A DNA stretch of 64,000 nucleotides from Plicaturopsis crispa FD-325 SS-3. Its lineage: Eukaryota > Basidiomycota > Agaricomycetes > Amylocorticiales > Amylocorticiaceae. The stretch lies in assembly GCA_000827205.1 (NCBI GenBank), contig KN832564.1, forward strand, positions 818,682 to 882,681, given 5' to 3'. Made by a program: the position numbers and the translations under genes. Of this stretch, positions 52,511 to 64,000 are shown one piece after another (within the stretch, counting starts at the first letter, position 1; each line of letters opens with the position of its first letter). Under the pieces are notes generated by a model. It saw only the letters and a list, made by a program, of their open reading frames with translations. It did not search any database and was not told the DNA's origin.

Positions 52511-53723
52511 ATGTCGTCCCCAGCAAGAAACGCACCCCTCGCGGGGAGACCCCCCTTCGCGACGGATATACCAGACTCTGCATACGGAGCCCCCCAAGCG
52601 CCTCAGCCTCGGATCCGCCAGAAACCAGCACCCGACCCCAATGCTCGCACCTCAGCTTACAATGTGTGAGTAGTAATCCGTCTGGGATACCTCTGTCTGT
52701 GCTCACACGTCCTACACAGATACGACAACTACATCCAAGACGCTCAACGAGAATCGGGCTCCGACGCACTCGGCCAGGGCTTTATGAACATGGCTGACGA
52801 TGACGACGACGACCATGCGAAACCAGCCGCATCACCCATCGCGGCCCCCCGTCCCGGTTACGCAGCCCCAATTGCTGCTCTCAACCTCTCTCGCCCAAAC
52901 CCCGCTGCGACGCAACAGCCGCAGATGTCCCAGGTGCCTTCCGCCCTTCGTGTAGCTGGGAATCCTCGGGCTCCGCCCCCCGCCATGTCGCCCGGCTACA
53001 ATGGTGCGCGTTCGCCCCCTGGGGCGCCGCGCACTCCGCACCCGCTTGAAGCGCCCTTGACGCCCATTACACCCGTATTTGCGCGTCCGAGCAAATCCCC
53101 CGCCCCACGAGAGAATGTGAAATTCTCCAATACCGCGATCATGCGTGGTGGTAGCGAGGATGACCTCCTCCCTAAGCGTGGCGAAAAAGGCGATGATTTC
53201 TGGAGGAGGTTCAGTATGGTCGTCAAAGAGGAACAACAGAAACCGTACCAGAGGTATTGTCGTCTGGAATCTGTATTCGGGAATTCATTGCTGATGGTCT
53301 TCTCAGTTCCTGGCTTAAAAAGACTCAGAATGGCACAACCAGACTCTCTCGCTGGGTGTGGGTTGTGGGCATGCTCCTCTTCGTCGTACGTCTCCTTTCA
53401 TTCCTCTCACGATTACAGTGCTAAACAATCCCATATAGTGCATCGCAGGTGCTATCGCCCTTGGCGCATACGCCGCACACAAATCTACCGCACACAACGC
53501 GCCCAAGGCCTTCGGCGGTTCCGCCAACGAGGTCGCATCCTCCTCTGCCGCCGCCTCGACCGCCGGGAGCTCCTCCATCCAACACGTATCTCCTACCAAC
53601 ACCGTCCAGCGCCGCTTCGCTGAGCCTTCGGGCATACCCTTGCCAGTGGCCAACTTCCCCGTGCCCATCGTGCATAACAGCAGGAGAGTCAGCAGGCACG
53701 CCAACCGCACGCACACACATTAG
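52511..53723 (+). CDS. Single-pass membrane protein, proline-rich, function unknown
   Basis: Start ATG 52511 (MSSPARNAPLAGRPPFATDI), stop TAG 53721-53723. A proline/alanine-rich cytoplasm-like region of about 230 residues contains PHPLEAPLTPITPVFARPSK and the ordered motif GEKGDDFWRRFSMVVKEE. A splice then leads to SWLKKTQNGTTRLSRWVWVV and a single membrane helix (VVGMLLFVCIAGAIALGAYA). A serine/threonine-rich tail ends in HANRTHTH. Basic residues before the helix suggest that the N-terminus is cytosolic. I do not recognise a named family; the motif before the helix looks conserved rather than random. Three introns. Confidence 0.65.
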
Positions 53724-54452
53724 ATTGTGCAGAAGATGGCAGCAGCGCAAGACGGAAGTTATTCATCCCTCTGGATTGGTGTTCCTACCCCTGGGGACCC
53801 GCTTCCTGTCCGTTCTTTTCCTTGTATTTACCTTGTTATCCATTGCATTTATTCCCCTGTTCAAACACAACATCCATCCTGATACCAGTGCTTCCCCGTC
53901 CCCCCTCCCATTAAGCGTTTTATCTGGCGCCTTTGGTTCAATCCGAACCGTGTTGCTTATAGTTATGACTCTGAGCTTTGGAACCTGGAATACTACATGT
54001 CACCACTATTTACGCCTTTTTGTCAATTCATTTGAATTTGTGCTTTTACACCTGCTTGGCCTACTCATTTTGAGACAGGGTAGCTCGAGGTAGAAGTCCT
54101 TTCTTTGATTGGATGAGCTGATCTGCGGCGCACCAGAGAATCAAGCGCCATAAGTACACACCGCTCCAGTAATAAACACGCAAAGGAGAGGAGCCTGCTG
54201 CCTAAACGTTTTCTCTGCGAGTGCCACTCGGTGGCCTATAGCTATGTCTGCGGCTGCCTAAGTGCAGTCGCTACAACTTGTCCCTTGGGACACGGGCGAC
54301 TCGAGACGACGAGACTCGCGCTCTTGTATCGAGCGGAACTTGCTTCGCTGAAAGCCTGAAAGGACTCAGCCGTCACGAAACCCTAAAGTTAAAACAACTT
54401 GAATCAGTGTACTCACCTTCAAAGTGTTTGGTTATCAGCACTCGTGTAGAAC
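53724..54452. other. Intergenic stretch, nothing recognised
   Basis: About 730 bp. Hydrophobic open frames here (for example near 53780-53850) have no start context or splice support. It holds the 3' UTR of the membrane protein and the GST promoter. Confidence 0.35.
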
Positions 54453-55256
54453 ATGACTCCCCCACTCACCTTTTACGATATTCCGAGCACAAATCCCAAG
54501 AACGCCTCGTCTCCGAACACCTGGAAAGTCAGGTAAGCCAACGATAGACTTGTACCAAAGTCCCGGCGGACCAACTTCACATCCAGGTACGCCCTGAACT
54601 ACAAAGGAATCCCGTACAGAACCGTATGGGTCGAATACCCCGAAATCGAGAGCCTGTGTACGCGTATTGGCGCACCACCGACGTCCGTCAACGACAACGG
54701 GCACCCGTCTTATACCTTGCCAGTAATCAACGACCATTCAACTGGCGCCGTCGTCTCAGACTCGATAAAGATCGCGACATACCTCGATGAGACATATCCT
54801 ACGACGCCAGCCCTGTTCCCAGCGGGATCGCGCGCACTGCAACACGCGTTCCAGGACGCGTTCGCGCCCGTCCTTTCTGCGTGGTTGCATGTCGGCATAG
54901 CTGCGACATGCGCGCATTTCCACCCGCACAGCGAGGAGTACTTCCGCCGCACCAGGGAGGCGCGGTTCGGGATGAGATTGGAAGACGTGTCGCCGCCCGG
55001 GAGCGCCCGGCGTGCTGGACATATGAAGGCGATGAAGGAAGGGCTGGATATGGTGAATGGGTGGTTGGAAGCCAACGGGCCTGTCATGCCGTATATCATG
55101 GGAAACACCGTGTCGTACGCTGACCTGACACTGGCGTCGTGGTTAGGGTGGTTCAAGACCAACGTCCCGGAAGAGTGGGAGACTGTCGCGACTTGGCACG
55201 GTGGTAGATGGGTCGCCTGCATAGAGAGTTTAGACAATTACGCTGTCGTCTCATGA
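54453..55256 (+). CDS. Glutathione S-transferase, fungal FuA/etherase-like class
   Basis: Start ATG 54453 (MTPPLTFYDIPSTNPKNASS), stop TGA 55254-55256. A single intron, GTAAGC...CCAG, joins NTWKVR to YALNYKGIPYRTVWVEYPEI. The thioredoxin-like half has the N-terminal SPNTWKVRYALNYKGI loop (catalytic Ser/Asn region), LPVIND, and VSDSIKIATYLDETYP, the glutathione gamma-Glu-binding motif. The helical half ends NTVSYADLTLASWLGWFKTN, with the N-capping box. Length about 250. The class resembles bacterial beta-etherase LigE/LigF relatives expanded in wood-decay basidiomycetes, where they bind or detoxify plant phenolics. Class assignment is likely, substrate unknown. Confidence 0.88.
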
Positions 55257-55759
55257 GCTTCGTGTAAAGCATGTAAAGCATGGACAGCATAGTATGCACT
55301 TAGAAATTAGGTACTTACACTTGTAGACTTCGCGTAGACTTGCGATCAGCTGGGACTCAAGAGATAAGATAATCGACTACCTACCATCTACAAGGGGATG
55401 ATACATAAGCGATCCGTCTATTCACCTGCAAGCACGAAAGAAACAAAAGAATCGGGGGAAACGCGAACAAGAAAAGAGTCCTGATAATGGATAATAGATG
55501 CAAGTACTACGACGATGGCTGGCTGTACAGTTTGCGATGCTATGCTAGTGCTAAGGTGCAGAGGAGGGGGTGAGTAAGTACTACACGTACGGGGAATAGG
55601 CCGTGTGCAAGTGTAGCAAACAAACAGGGGGTAGATTAGAGTATAGGGCAGAGTCCGTGCTCGGGGCGGGGTTCCGTGTTGGCGTGGTATTGCCGTCGTG
55701 GCGTGTCATAGCGTGCGGTTGTGTACAGCGTGTCGCAGGGTCGTGAGGGTATGGTTAAG
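55257..55759. other. Convergent 3' region of GST and KRE6/SKN1 genes
   Basis: About 500 bp, purine-rich in part (55430-55580), no coding signal. It holds the two 3' UTRs. Confidence 0.4.
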
Positions 55760-57928
55760 TTAACATCCGTCATATGCCGAGTTGCGGGGGAACTTGTATC
55801 CCGCCTGCGCCCATGTCGTTAGATTCGGGTTCGTATATGCGTTGATGTGGCTGCGAGTGATGGTCAGCGTTGTGTAAAGGGCGTTTTGAGAAAAGGGCTC
55901 ACTTGTTGATGTAGTCCGTCGTCGGGTGCGCGGAAGGGTTGCAGGTAACGCCCTCTTTTACACCTTCCCGCTGGTAAACACGTACGTAGTCGATGTACAT
56001 TTTACTCGGGAAGACGAGATGCTTGAAGTCTTGTGCTTGGAATGACGCTGCATGTTTGTATGTTAGTAAGTGAAGACAGCAGAGAGGAGACTACACTGAC
56101 GTGATAAGCCCAAGTTGAGAATGAGGTACTAAGCACAGAGGACAGTCAGCGATGTCCCAAGGATAGAATGAGCAGACCCACCATAGGCTCTTCAGGTATT
56201 AGACGTTGGCTGATACCCACAGTGGAGTCAGGCCCTTGACTCGCCGACGTCAGCGTCCATGACTTCTGGCCAGCACTGAACCAGGTGATATATCCATCAT
56301 CCCTATTCGACGGGTCACTCCACATCTCCATCCCATATGTCGCATACCCGGTGCCACCGTAGTTGGCACTATCTATATACGTGAGAGCGGAGAGCGCCTG
56401 CTGGTACTGGCCACCCTTGTATGTGTTCCATGTCGTTTGACTCGAGTCGTAAATAGTCGTCGCGGGCGTCGTGTTGACGAAATTGTACTGGTAATTGAAC
56501 GGTGCGACCTGGTTGGACTGCGACACCTGGCCCTGGAATTTCGATACGTCGATTTGTGTCTCGATGATATCAACCTCGGGGGCGCCGCGACCGACACTGG
56601 TTTTTGGGCCAGGATGGTCTGACCCGGAGCAGGTGCACGAGGAGAGCCGTTGTCCTGGAAGGAAGGACACGGGTGCACCGCCGTTGCCACCAGTGGTGGC
56701 CGCGGCAGGGTTCCCAGACTTGTCCGTTTGATTCGGGTAAGTTCCAACGTCACAGGCATCGTAGCTGTACGGCCATGTGCCCTCCGTCGTTGCACCGTAT
56801 CCTGCGCGTCCCTGTGGAGATGTTAGCATTGTTCACTTTGAGAACCACAGGATGCGAGTGCACACCAAGTTACCCATCGTCCATGCACCGGGCCAAAGAC
56901 CGGGCGCTGTCGGTGAGCCGGGCATGCTTATCGAGACTTCAACGTATCCGGTCGTGAAGCAAAGCTTATTCCACGAAGTGAGCATGCCACTTTGGAAGTT
57001 GAGGTTGTGCGTTTGCTGCTCAGTCATGGTGATAACGAGCTTGCCATCCGCAGTGGTAATCGCTTGAGGATCGTACCACTCGAGATCGCCCGTGGGCCAG
57101 TAGTTGAGGTCGGCTGCCTCCCAATAGGGATCGTCACCCGGCCAGAACGTCCGTCCGTCCGTGTTGAACTCGTCGCTCCACACAAGTTGGTACTTCTTTC
57201 CGTCTGTGCCGGTGCGTGTGTGCACGGACGAATCTGTGTCGGGGTCGATGAGACCACGGAGGCCCTGGAGTTGGGGGATCTGCCCCGACGCATTGAAACC
57301 ACCGAAATTTTGGCCGCTGACGGACGCAGCCTGCGAACGGTAGAAGGCTATTATGGGGTAGCCGGCGAAGAGGATTATGAGGCCGGCGACAAGGACGACG
57401 AGTGCCGACGCGTTGGCCCATCCACGCCAAGAGAAAAGTGTGAATGAGCTGCCGAGGTTGGCATCCCGTCGTGGATCAGGGTTGTGTAACGCATCGTCTA
57501 GGTCAGGGTCTTTCGTATCCCATAGATATGGGGGCACAGTAGACGTATTGGGTAAAGACGCCTGCGGTGCATTGTCGTTAACGGAAACTTCAGATGGAGC
57601 TGCGCTGAAGCGTGAGGGATTGTAATCCCTGCCTGGCGCCGGTGCTGGGTTATACTGTGCAGGGGTTCAGTCAGTCGTGCGCCTATATCGCGACAAGAGA
57701 GTTGCTCACTGAATATGGACCATAACCCCCACCGATCGCGCCTGTGGCGACGCCCTGCGTGACTCCGTTCCTCTGGTGGTCTGTGGAGCCTGCACGCATG
57801 TAACCTGAGGTTGTGGGTATCGAATTTGTGTGTTGGTGAGCGTGCATTGCAGCGTTCGAATGAGGACTCTGAGGAACCGCGTAGTAGTCCTGAGAAGGAG
57901 GGGGAACGCGGCGAGGAGTCTTCGCCAT
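55760..57928 (-). CDS. SKN1/KRE6-type beta-1,6-glucan synthesis protein (GH16-like)
   Basis: Start at 57928 (MAKTPRRVPPPSQDYYAVPQ), stop TAA at 55760-55762 (FPRNSAYDGC). A disordered cytosolic N-terminus, then one membrane anchor (SALVVLVAGLIILFAGYPII), then a luminal GH16-like domain: KYQLVWSDEFNTDGRTFWPG, DPYWEAADLNYWPTGDLEWY, CFTTGYVEVSISMPG, GLWPGAWTMGNL, and the catalytic-type GAPEVDIIETQ motif (E-x-D-x-x-E). The C-terminal part has MYIDYVRVYQREG. Type II membrane proteins of this family act in the secretory pathway and at the cell surface to build beta-1,6-glucan. About five introns; length about 620. Basidiomycetes often hold several paralogs. Confidence 0.92.
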
Positions 57929-58685
57929 GAGGACAAGGAGCGGGGCGAAAGAAGGCTGGACCTAAGGTTGACGCAAACGAAAGAGGCGCTGGCTAGGAAA
58001 AGAGTCGCAGGAGCCAGGCCAACTGACCGCCAGAACGGGAAAGCCACGCCGCATAGCCTCCGTTCCGACGCAGTCAGCCCCCTTTGCGTCACCGCACATT
58101 CGGAAATTTGGAATCTGGATACTCAGGACTGCAGTCTCTCAAAAATACAATGCAGATTGCTATCGATGGTGCTATCGTAGCCGCATATCTATGCTATCCA
58201 GAAACTGTGTCGAATCTTCTCTACTCTAAACAATTACACTCGCCGGTGTAGCCCCTTGCGCTCCAGGAAGTCTTAAAAGGGCCAAGTTCTCTGGGACAAC
58301 CTCAGCGGAGTCCAGTGAGAGATTTGTGCCTTTAATGCAGTGTACTCCACGTCAGAGCTCCGACTCATTCTCATGAATTTGACGATGAATTTGGGACATT
58401 GTCGCCGGCGTTCAAAATACGCCTCGGCTACACATCCGATTGCCGACCATACAGCATCCTCCGTATGTTTGGACGCGTTCGGACACCCAGCTCATTACTA
58501 CAGCGTCGGTCCGTCCTCTTCTCGGCTTGTATTCTACCGTCTCTGTTTCCAAGTTCAGTCGCTCTAGTGGTAATTGTACCTCTTGTCTGTGCAACACTGC
58601 GCATACTTCTCCCTCTTCGGACTACAGACACCTGCTGGCAAACGTCTTCCCGCAGCAATCACGCTAGGTTCTTGCCGAAACAAAA
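57929..58685. promoter_or_regulatory. Divergent promoter of KRE6/SKN1 and GRASP genes
   Basis: 757 bp. No TATA box or repeat stands out; the last 300 bp before the GRASP ATG are rich in CT. Confidence 0.35.
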
Positions 58686-60045
58686 ATGGGCGCAGGGCAG
58701 TCAACGCCATCTCAAAACCATCCGCCGACACGCGCCCTACACGTATTACGCGTCACGCCATCGTCGCCCGCATCGCAGACCACAATCGAGCCGTTCTTCG
58801 ATTTCATAGTTGGATTCGAGGGCAATGCGCTTTCACCGTCCGCGCACGACCACATAGATGTGGCGAAACTCGAGAGGATCGTCGAGAGTCACGAGAACCA
58901 GAGGCTAAATCTGCTCGTCTGGAATAGCAAGACGAAAACGACACGCGGTATGTTACGTCGCGTTGCCTCGGAGCTGCGTTCCACTAAATACCGCTACTTT
59001 ACAGTTGTACCTATCATACCCTCTCGCGGATGGTCATCCCATACAGTATCTCCAAATGCTCGAGAACCGGAAACTGAGCCGCAACCATCCTTACTGGGTC
59101 TCAGTATGCGCATGGTGCGTATTCATAGCACATTCGCGGTGCCAATGGCTTATGCTGCCGTAGTGTGAGCCAGAGCTCTCCGTGGAAAATGTCTGGCATG
59201 TCATGGACGTTCTGGAAGGTAGCCCTGCGGAAAGTGCAGGCCTGGTACCGTACGGTGACTGGATAATCGGGTGGTCAGGAGGCGTCCTTAGTGCCGAAGG
59301 CGACTTCTACGACCTAGTTGAAGCAGTGCGTTTTAATTTCTTTCGCTTTCGTCTTCGAGCTATTATTTATCGACCGCAGCATGTCGACAAACCTTTGCGA
59401 GTTTATGTCTATTCTCATGACTTTGAGTACGTGCTGTCTTCGTGACTTGGTCACCTCTTCTCATGTTTGCACGTAGCACAATCAGGGAAGTAGTCTTAGT
59501 GCCCAACCGACACTGGGGTGGAGAAGGGCTGCTAGGATGTGTCTTCGGGTAGGCCATGCGCACAGCAGTATCGGTATCCTCCCCTCTGACGCTTTCCGCA
59601 ATTTTGCAGATTCGGACTCATTCACCGTATACCCACGCAACCTATAGATCGCGAGCCGGGCACGGTCCCCCCGGAACTGGATGAGCCGCTGGACGAGTAT
59701 GAGCAGCAGGAGCTTTTTGTACCCGCAGACGTGCCGGAGCCCCGCGAGCAACCTGAAGAACATGCCCATGCCCATGCACACACACACGCATCGGGGGATG
59801 AGTCCCGCTATCATCATCATAATGGCCACGCCCATGATCACAGCCACGACCACGAGCATCATGCCCACGACCACGACCACGACCACCATGATCACGACCA
59901 CGCAGATGACCACGCAGAAGGCAATCGCACATTCACCGCCGCGGAATCCCGCATGCGCACCTCCTCGTGGGCCGCCTCGACGCCTCCCCGCCGGCCCTCG
60001 CTAGGGCCCTCCATAAACGGTGATTCGCCACCTGCTCCGTCCTAA
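58686..60045 (+). CDS. grh1: GRASP55/65-family Golgi stacking protein (Grh1-like)
   Basis: Start ATG 58686 (MGAGQSTPSQNHPPTRALHV); the Gly-2 is a possible myristoylation site. Two PDZ-like GRASP domains follow: ASQTTIEPFFDFIVGFEGNA with NLLVWNSKTKTTR, then VENVWHVMDVLEGSPAESAG, VPYGDWIIGWSGGVLSAEGD and PLRVYVYSHDFD...REVVLVPNRHWGGEGLLGC, ending GLIHRIPTQPID. Five introns. The protein acts in Golgi organisation and unconventional secretion. The C-terminal tail is striking: about 50 residues are mainly His/Asp with Ala and Ser, like metal-binding tails of zinc transporters. Stop TAA is at 60043-60045, but the same frame stays open for another 72 codons (RALNDLPPHQGAGIFGSRER to SLGSLTSVD) to 60261, so the reading frame may formerly have been longer. 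Confidence 0.9.
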
Positions 60046-60261
60046 ATCGTGCGCGCGCTCAACGACCTCCCACCCCACCAAGGTGCCGGCATATTCGGCA
60101 GCCGGGAGCGCGACCGCACACCCGTCCCCACGCCTTCCGGTGCGCGGCGCAGGGAGGGCGAGAGGGTGGAAGATGATGATGAGGAGAGCGTGGCGGAGAC
60201 GGAGACGACGGAACTTGGGAGCGAGCGCACGTCGCTGGGGAGTCTCACGAGCGTCGATTGA

Positions 60262-60833
60262 GTGCCCTTCTCCGGCGGCGACACGATTGTATATGGTTTG
60301 GCTCTGTTCATAGAGGTGTTGCTATTGATCAGGTGTCCGATAGAACTTTAGTGGGGATGAGTTGGTATCACTCTGTTCTACGAATCTCACTCATACTGCA
60401 AATCACTGAACTAGCTCTTTTGGGTAGCGAGATTGTAGTTTGCGTTGCGTAAGAAGGTTCTCTTCACTGCCGTCAAGCATTTACTGAAATTGAATTGCAG
60501 CCCAGGTAACCTGCCGGGGCTGCTAGATCGAATATGAGAGGCAAGCCTTCAAAACAGATGCCCGCATGGATGGTATGCTATCGTACTCCTGGTGAGTGCA
60601 CCCGCAGGCTCTATCCCGGTGGCTGCCCATTGGCCGTTGCAATGGTGTGAGAGAGTGCTCACTATTCTGGCTTGGGCCCTTGAAAGATGCGATTGCGAGG
60701 GCTTCCTGATATGCTCCAGGACATGACATGTGTGCATGCAGTAGTCAGCCTGCGCCTGTGCCTCTCGTGAGGCTGACGAACGCGTATATATGATGGACGA
60801 TGAACAGCCATGGTCCACGTTCTTCAACTAACC
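60262..60833 (+). promoter_or_regulatory. P450 upstream region with TATA box
   Basis: TATATAT at 60785-60791 lies 43-49 bp before the ATG at 60834. This makes the earlier in-frame ATG at 60810 unlikely to be inside the transcript and decides the start. No gene in the remainder. Confidence 0.5.
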
Positions 60834-63018
60834 ATGTTAGATCTCAACCTCGTAGCGACGTTATCTATACTCTCCCTACTGGCATATCTGCACTTCAAGC
60901 GGAGATACCAGCCATCGTACTCGAGGCTGCCTTTACCACCAGGGCCTAAACCACTTCCCATACTTGGGAATATCTTTCAGATGCCAACGCGTCACGAACC
61001 TGAGGTGTACGAGCAATGGGGACGAGCCTTTGGTGAGTCTCCTCTGTGCGGAGACCATCTAGACGGGTTACTTACTGAGAATTTAGGATCGGACATCATC
61101 TACGTCAATTTGGCTGGCACGCCGATGATAATTCTCAATTCTTCGAAAGCAGCAAACGACCTGTTAGAACGACGCTCTTCGAACTATTCTGGCAGGTAAT
61201 GTGTCGCGTTCTCCTGGCATGATGCTCGTCTAATGCGGAGACGAAGGCCACTTTCGATCATGGTGTCTGAGCTGTAGGTCCATCAATCGATTCAACACAG
61301 ACTATATACTCATTTTTTTTGGCAACAGGATGGGATGGGATTGGATGATGGCCTTCGCTCCCTACGGAGAGCGGTGGCGGGCGCTACGTCGTCTCTTCCA
61401 CCGCGAGTTCCACCCGCAAGCCGCAATGCAATTCAGACCGCTAGAAATCGAGGCTGCCCACGATCTCCTTCGGCGGTTTGTCACGTCTCCCGAAGACTTC
61501 GATGAACATCTCCACCAGTGAGCTTGTTCACTGTCATACGTATCGTTTCTCAGTTTGAGCGTACACAGTATGGCTGGAGGTGTGATAATGGACACTTCGT
61601 ATGGTATCAAAATCAAGCCCCGCAATGATGAGTACATTAGGGCGGCACATATCGCCAACGATTCTCTCTTCATGGCGGCTGCTCCGGGCTCCTTCTATGT
61701 AGACTATTTGCCGTTCTGTGCGTATTGTTTTATCTCTATTCTCTGATTCCCTCTTCATTGAAAGTCGAACTACAGTAAAGTATGTCCCAGAATGGATGCC
61801 TGGAGCCGGATTCAAGCGGAAGGCCAGGGAGTGGCGAAAGCTGCAAGACGATGTCTTCAATCTGCCGTATGAAGCTTCCAGGAAGGCACATGTTTGCCCG
61901 TTTCTATATCTTACCCATCTCTTGAGATAGCTGACTTTCTTGCTCAAGATGGATGGTGGCTCGACCCCATCCTTTGTATCGAAATGCCTGGAAAATATTC
62001 GAAGTGATGACGTGACAGATAGAGATTACCAGGAGTACTTGATTAAAGCGACGGCCGCGGCAATGTATGAAGGTATCGTAGCATTTATCATCAAGTCCGC
62101 CCACGGTCTGAAATGCATTGTATTTGAGCCGGAACCGACACGGTACGTTCCCTTTCCCCGCTTTCTCAAGTTATGTGTAGGGCTTAAATAACAATTCTGT
62201 AGATAGTGACACTGGTCAGAACATTCATTCTCGCAATGGTTTTCAATCCCGACGTCCAAGTCAAAGCGCAAAAGGAGCTCGATGACGTTGTCGGCCATGG
62301 TCACCTGCCTGGCTTCGAGCATGAAAACTCATTGCCGTATGTCAAAGCCGTGCTGAAGGAGCTACTCAGATGGCGGCCGTCTGTCCCGCAAGGTGTGTTT
62401 TGAAATACTTTGCTAGTTCGAGAGATAAATTTATGTGATGCGTGCTCTTAAAGGTCTTCCGCATCTTGTGAGGGACGAAGATGCTTACAATGGATACCGT
62501 ATCCCAAGCAATACCATAGTCATTCCGAATATCTGGTTCGTGTATCTCTGAAAATGCACTCTAGCCTTTCTGGGAACACCCCAGTTGACAACTGACTGTA
62601 ATTATTGCAGGGCGATGCTATATAATGAGAATATCTACCCCAATCCCTCGCAGTTCAACCCCGAGCGGTATCTGACGGCGGATGGGCAACTTGATGCTAC
62701 CATCCGGAATCCAGAACTAGCCGCGTTCGGCTTTGGACGTCGCATTTGTCCTGGCCGCTACATGGCTATGTCGTCGTCATGGATCATAATCGCGTCTATA
62801 CTAGCCATGTTCGACATTGGGAAATCCGTCGATGAAGACGGGGCATATATCGACCCTTCCGGCGAATTCACACCGTCGGGAACCTTGGTGTGAGTACTCT
62901 ACCTTCACGATGACCAGCACTATTAAGCGTTTGCTATAGATCGCCGCTTCCCTTCAAGGCCTCCATCACGCCACGATCCGCAGCAACAAAAGCTGCTGTA
63001 CTCGCGACAACAACGTAA
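60834..63018 (+). CDS. Cytochrome P450 monooxygenase, possibly damaged in helix I
   Basis: Start ATG 60834 (MLDLNLVATLSILSLLAYL, membrane anchor, then proline hinge RLPLPPGPKPLPILGNIF), stop TAA 63016-63018. P450 marks in order: helix C (FAPYGERWRALRRLFHREFH), ExxR (VLKELLRWRP), NPERYL, and the heme loop FGFGRRICPGR with the Cys ligand. About nine introns; length about 500. The helix I segment should hold the AGxDT oxygen-activation motif. Here ATAAAMYEG runs into an intron, and the acceptor side reads DSDT in one frame but LVRTFILAMVFNPDVQ in another, so several residues are missing or the splice is unusual. Enzyme activity is thus doubtful. Substrate unknown; ER-bound monooxygenase of secondary or xenobiotic metabolism by family. 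Confidence 0.82.
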
Positions 63019-63800
63019 TCCGGTGCCGCTCGTTCAAAGAATGAGACTGACTGTATGAATGCACTAGGGGCTGAGCATGTACTACTGGGTTTTGTCTGAG
63101 GGTATCGACGTGTGTCGCAAGCCTACAAACCTCTATCTACTAACTGTGTTTTTTCTACACAAACGCTGAGTGTTTACTGAGAATGTATTCTCCGGTTTCC
63201 CGCGGGAGCTGTACTATCATACCCAAGGCCCCGAGTATTAATATTGTGAGTCTTTCGTCGAGCGATATTGACTACTGCGCTTCTACATTGCCACATCTTC
63301 GAGAATATCTACGAGGTAGCATGAACGTACAGTACGACTTGCGCTGGATGCATAGCACTGAACAGTGAATCCTCTCCAATGAGCGCTCGCCAGTGCGAGC
63401 CAAGTAATATCAGTATGTATTTCCCAGAAAGTGAAATTCCATCATGAAAGGCAGGATCGATGTGACCCCTTGGAAAAGTGATGATAGTCGTCTGCTCTAC
63501 TGGCGCTGACTGCAAGTGGCCCGCGCCGGGGACTGACCGGAAGCGAGGGATTAGGGACTGACCATTAGATCTTTGCATTTCGCCGGAAATTGCTCTGGAC
63601 CTTGGAAAAACTTCCCAGCGGCATATAAAATAGTAGGTCAGCGGCTCAAGCCCAGGGCAGGTCGCCTTGACCCGGACTGCTCAAGGATCCCGCACGGGGT
63701 GCCCTATTTGGGTTGTGGTGGTCCCCTGCTGCATAGCCAAAGGGTTCATATTAACATGCAGATGACCTACAGTAGGGAAAAGCTTTTCATTTATACATAG
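63019..63800. other. Intergenic stretch, nothing recognised
   Basis: About 780 bp between the convergent P450 and AOS1 genes. Only short unsupported open frames; no repeats or RNA genes seen. Confidence 0.35.
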
Positions 63801-64000
63801 TCAAGGCCCGGGCATGCCCATGGCACACACAGTACCTCCGCCGGTGTTCCCATCAAATGTGAAGAAGTTGGCAATGGGGGGTTCACGTGCAGCGAGTGCC
63901 TTCAGTATGTCCTGCGCCAGCATGCCTCCGACGACAGCGCACACGGGCGAAAATTCGTGCTTCGCAGTCGTCGATAAAGCCCTGTGCAGGTCATAAAGCG
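63801..64000 (-). CDS. aos1: SUMO-activating enzyme subunit AOS1/SAE1, C-terminal part
   Basis: The minus strand reads LHRALSTTAKHEFSPVCAVV, then GGMLAQDILKALAAREPPIA and NFFTFDGNTGGGTVCAMG, stop TGA at 63801-63803. The PVCAVVGGxxAQxxxKA and FFxFDGxTGxGxVxxM pattern is the adenylation-domain end of the E1-like subunit Aos1, which with Uba2 activates SUMO. Only the last 65 or so codons lie in the window; the gene continues beyond 64000. Confidence 0.82.
   Translation of the reverse strand, partial: LYDLHRALSTTAKHEFSPVCAVVGGMLAQDILKALAAREPPIANFFTFDGNTGGGTVCAMGMPGP

Overview
The window is a gene-dense stretch of a filamentous basidiomycete genome, most likely an Agaricomycete. Nearly every gene is cut by several short GT-AG introns of about 45-70 bp. 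The gene set is typical of mushroom-forming fungi: a fungal FuA-like glutathione transferase, a SKN1/KRE6-type glucan synthesis protein, a multi-intron P450, small secreted cysteine proteins, a STRIPAK coiled-coil protein and a Mug190-like SMP/C2 protein. The genus cannot be named from the sequence alone.

Layout. 1-2.1 kb: a hAT MITE and a SIKE/FGFR1OP2-like gene. 2.4-9.4 kb: a SAP-like protein gene whose 5' end abuts a 4.36-kb inverted-repeat element carrying a decayed, intron-bearing fragment of an OSH (oxysterol-binding protein) gene. 10-20 kb: Mug190-like membrane-contact protein, PHD-finger protein, amino-acid permease and actin-capping protein alpha. 21-28 kb: isocitrate lyase, ALG7, and a SET-domain/Tad3 tRNA deaminase subunit fusion. 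28-34.4 kb: a tandem duplication in which a small secreted protein gene and the tail of the SET-Tad3 gene were copied. The first secreted copy is split by a 2.2-kb DNA transposon; the second is intact and shows the empty site. 35-64 kb: enoyl-CoA hydratase, EXPERA/TMEM97 protein, PRP8, SMC6, a single-pass membrane protein, GST, KRE6/SKN1, GRASP (Grh1), a P450 and the 3' end of AOS1.

Most genes are unrelated housekeeping functions: splicing, genome maintenance, N-glycosylation, glyoxylate cycle, actin, Golgi/secretion and cell wall. The main novelty is in the accessory layer. Two inverted-repeat elements have ends made of dense, element-specific short words, and each encloses material resembling host gene sequence without a visible transposase. 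This is the pattern of Pack-type (gene-capturing) DNA transposons. One sits immediately 3' of what would be the ancestral start codon of the SAP-like gene, and the other exactly at a splice donor.

All exon structures were read by eye. Gene ends are firm where a stop is stated, but many internal intron borders are approximate. No similarity searches were run; family calls rest on recognised motifs.
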